64,000 bases of DNA, from NCBI RefSeq assembly GCF_920984665.1, contig NZ_CAKLBP010000001.1, forward strand, positions 896,858 to 960,857. The letters run 5' to 3'. Below the pieces are notes generated by a model, which searched no databases, was not told the DNA's origin, and saw only the letters and a program-made list of their open reading frames with translations. Source of the DNA: Pedobacter sp. Leaf170. Its GTDB lineage: Bacteria; Bacteroidota; Bacteroidia; Sphingobacteriales; Sphingobacteriaceae. Of this stretch, positions 62,525 through 64,000 are shown in pieces (position 1 is the first letter of the stretch; each line of letters opens with the position of its first letter). Both the position numbers and the translations under genes were made by a program.

Positions 62525-63638
62525 TTGACCCCCTTTCGTCAATTCTGTAAAATACAGATAAGCAAAACTTTACATAAAATTTATTTCTGGTGGAACGGGG
62601 TCAATCAATTCTGGTCTATCCAGCTTAGTTCTAAAAGTTGTTTGATATACCATTTCAGTTTTCATTGTTTTAAAGAAACTCTCTGCAACTGCGTTATCCT
62701 ACCAATTTCCTTTTTTGCTCATACTCTGGATTAGTGATAACCCCAACAACTGTTTCTTAGACTCTGAATAAGCATACTGAACGCCCTGATCAGAGTGGAA
62801 TATTAGTGTATCTCCGATTCTCCTGTTTGCTTTTGCCGTCTAGAATCCGCTAATAGTTGTGTTTTTGATTAGTGACCACCCAATTACCTTTCTATCCGCA
62901 AGGTCGATAACCGTTGTCAGGTAAACCCATCCAGCACCTGTGAGTATGTAAGTAAGGTCCGAGACCCATTTTTCTCCTAGCCCTGTAGCCGAAAAACCTC
63001 TGTTGAGAACATTTGTTGCCACAGGATGCACATGATTTGAGTCTGTTGTTTTTACCCATTTCTTTGGGTATAACACTGTGGATACCAGCTTTCCTCATTA
63101 TCCTGGCTACCCGCGGCCTGGATGCTTGGATACCCTTTTCAGCGAGCTTGGCCGCAATCCTTGGAATCCCGCAAACTTTTTTGCTATCGCTATGTATCTC
63201 ACCGATCTCTTTGATTTAACCAATAATAGAAACCACTGCTAGCTTACCCGACATACCCTACACATCATTTCAACTGGAAATATTATTCGGTGCTCCCTTA
63301 TAAATCCGAATATCTCCGGTCTCCCTTGGAAAAGATGCCGACCGCCTTTTTTAAGATGTCACGCTCCAGTTGAGCATCTTTTAGCTCTTTCTGTAGTTTT
63401 TTAATCAGCTTTTGATCATCGGTTAATTCTGCTACTCCTTGCCCGCACTCTGATTCCTGTTGTCTCCATTTACTCAAAAGAGCATAGTCGATACCTAGCT
63501 CATCAGCTACCCCTTTTACAGATCCCTTAGTTTAAGAAAGCTCTACTGCCATCTTTTTAAAGGATTCGTCAAACACCCGTTTGCTCATATAATTAAAAGT
63601 TTCTTTCCAAATCTGACGACTAAATCCCTATAGTCAAA
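62520..63638 (-). mobile_element. Degenerate IS3-family insertion element
   Basis: Read on the minus strand, orfA starts near 63593 (MSKRVFDESFKKMAVELS, then a TAA, KGSVKGVADELGIDYALLSKW), and orfB shows VEMMCRV, AGIHSVIPK, EKWVSDLTYIL, DLADRKVIGWS, LIFHSDQGVQY and DNAVAESFFKTMKTE with several stops and frameshifts. Both ends show TTTGAC (62524-62529 and its complement near 63633-63638). No intact transposase remains. Its left end is a diverged copy of the solo IS3 remnants at 25943 and 57459. Confidence 0.8.
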
Positions 63639-63765
63639 TGTAGCAACTCCAAAATTTTATCAAATAATGAAGGGATAATTTATTTTTCAACGGAATAAGT
63701 ATATCTTGAAGTATAAGTGTCCTCTATATTTAAAAAGCACAGTAACTACAATAGATTGCCGGTAA

Positions 63766-64000
63766 ATGTCAGAGAACGAAGGAAAGATTTTATCATTATT
63801 TAAAGCCGTTCAACAGGGGGATAAAGCTGCCTTCGATGAATTATTCCTGCTTTACCATCAGAAACTAATTTCGCTGGCCAGACACTATGTGACTAGTCAG
63901 GAGGATGCTGAAGAGATTACTTCTGAAATGTTTGTGAAATTATGGTTGAAGCGTGGTAATCTCTCTAAAGTTTCCAATCCCGAAGTATATCTCTTCATTT
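63766..64000 (+). CDS. ECF sigma factor (partial, 3' end outside window)
   Basis: The ATG at 63766 opens a frame that stays open to the window edge (78 codons). It reads LFKAVQQGDKAAFDELFLLYHQKLISLARHYV and DAEEITSEMFVKLW, the sigma70 region 2 pattern of extracytoplasmic-function sigma factors of the Bacteroidota (FecI-like) type. Such genes often precede an anti-sigma gene and a further SusCD cluster. The promoter-recognition region 4 is outside the window. Confidence 0.85.
   Translation, partial: MSENEGKILSLFKAVQQGDKAAFDELFLLYHQKLISLARHYVTSQEDAEEITSEMFVKLWLKRGNLSKVSNPEVYLFI

Noticed and set aside
59501..62830. TAG used as a sense codon in several genes (HNH, AbiEii, YhcG, IS3, DUF6734)
   Set aside because: The same genes also show TAA, TGA, frameshifts and truncations, and intact genes in the window end normally. 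Several of the lost codons are Trp-like or Gln-like positions, as expected of G-to-A or C-to-T mutation in dead genes.

Overview
The window looks like a Bacteroidota chromosome segment of the Sphingobacteriaceae (Pedobacter-like) kind. The signs are two SusC/SusD pairs in a polysaccharide utilisation locus (PUL), a TTTG-N19-TAnnTTTG promoter, many signal-peptide lipoproteins and AT-rich spacers. No rRNA, tRNA or CRISPR array was seen. Species assignment is inference.

1-16 kb is a defence-type accessory island. It holds two tandem DUF262 genes (the first cut by the window edge), three unrecognised genes including one with a HEPN-like Rx4H motif, and a minus-strand set of an SF2 helicase with a C-terminal PD-(D/E)XK-like nuclease, a NERD-SF1 helicase, and a TPR protein ending in a cold-shock-like domain. 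An RnlA/RnlB toxin-antitoxin pair and an HNH endonuclease pseudogene (one base deletion plus one amber codon) follow.

16-26 kb is an envelope/stress block: a Cys-rich SH3b secreted protein, a lipoprotein with a Cys/His tail, a single-pass membrane protein, a small Gly/Asp/Pro-rich secreted peptide, a TPR sensor histidine kinase with its LuxR-type response regulator, and a tight operon of TerB-like protein, multi-pass coiled-coil membrane protein and VWA-like lipoprotein. Four copies of the palindrome TTACGG-N4-CCGTAA (two perfect, two with one mismatch) lie upstream of genes here and I found none elsewhere in the window. They suggest a small regulon, plausibly of the adjacent response regulator.

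26-56 kb is a large PUL that fits beta-mannan. Two SusCD pairs and a DUF1735-type lipoprotein would capture glycans. GH26 mannanase, a GH5-like enzyme, a CE1-type esterase, GH30 and a carboxylesterase would cut and deacylate them. A sodium/solute symporter, a mannobiose/cellobiose 2-epimerase and a GH130 mannosylglucose phosphorylase complete the intracellular mannobiose route. ThuA, glucose/sorbosone-dehydrogenase-like and cytochrome c proteins add a possible periplasmic oxidation branch. An AraC-type regulator lies inside the locus, and a recurring element near GTTAATAGTATTTTAAC precedes several of its transcription units.

56-64 kb is a mosaic of decayed mobile DNA and broken genes: a methyltransferase truncated by an IS3 end, an IS21 istA fragment and two IS21 end-repeat arrays, an AbiE type IV toxin-antitoxin locus (toxin interrupted by an amber codon) with a clear promoter between two identical palindromes, fragments of a metallophosphoesterase, an MNT nucleotidyltransferase, a YhcG/DUF1016 nuclease, a possible HlyD-like protein and a DUF6734 protein, and a degenerate IS3 element. 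The start of an ECF sigma factor gene runs off the right edge.
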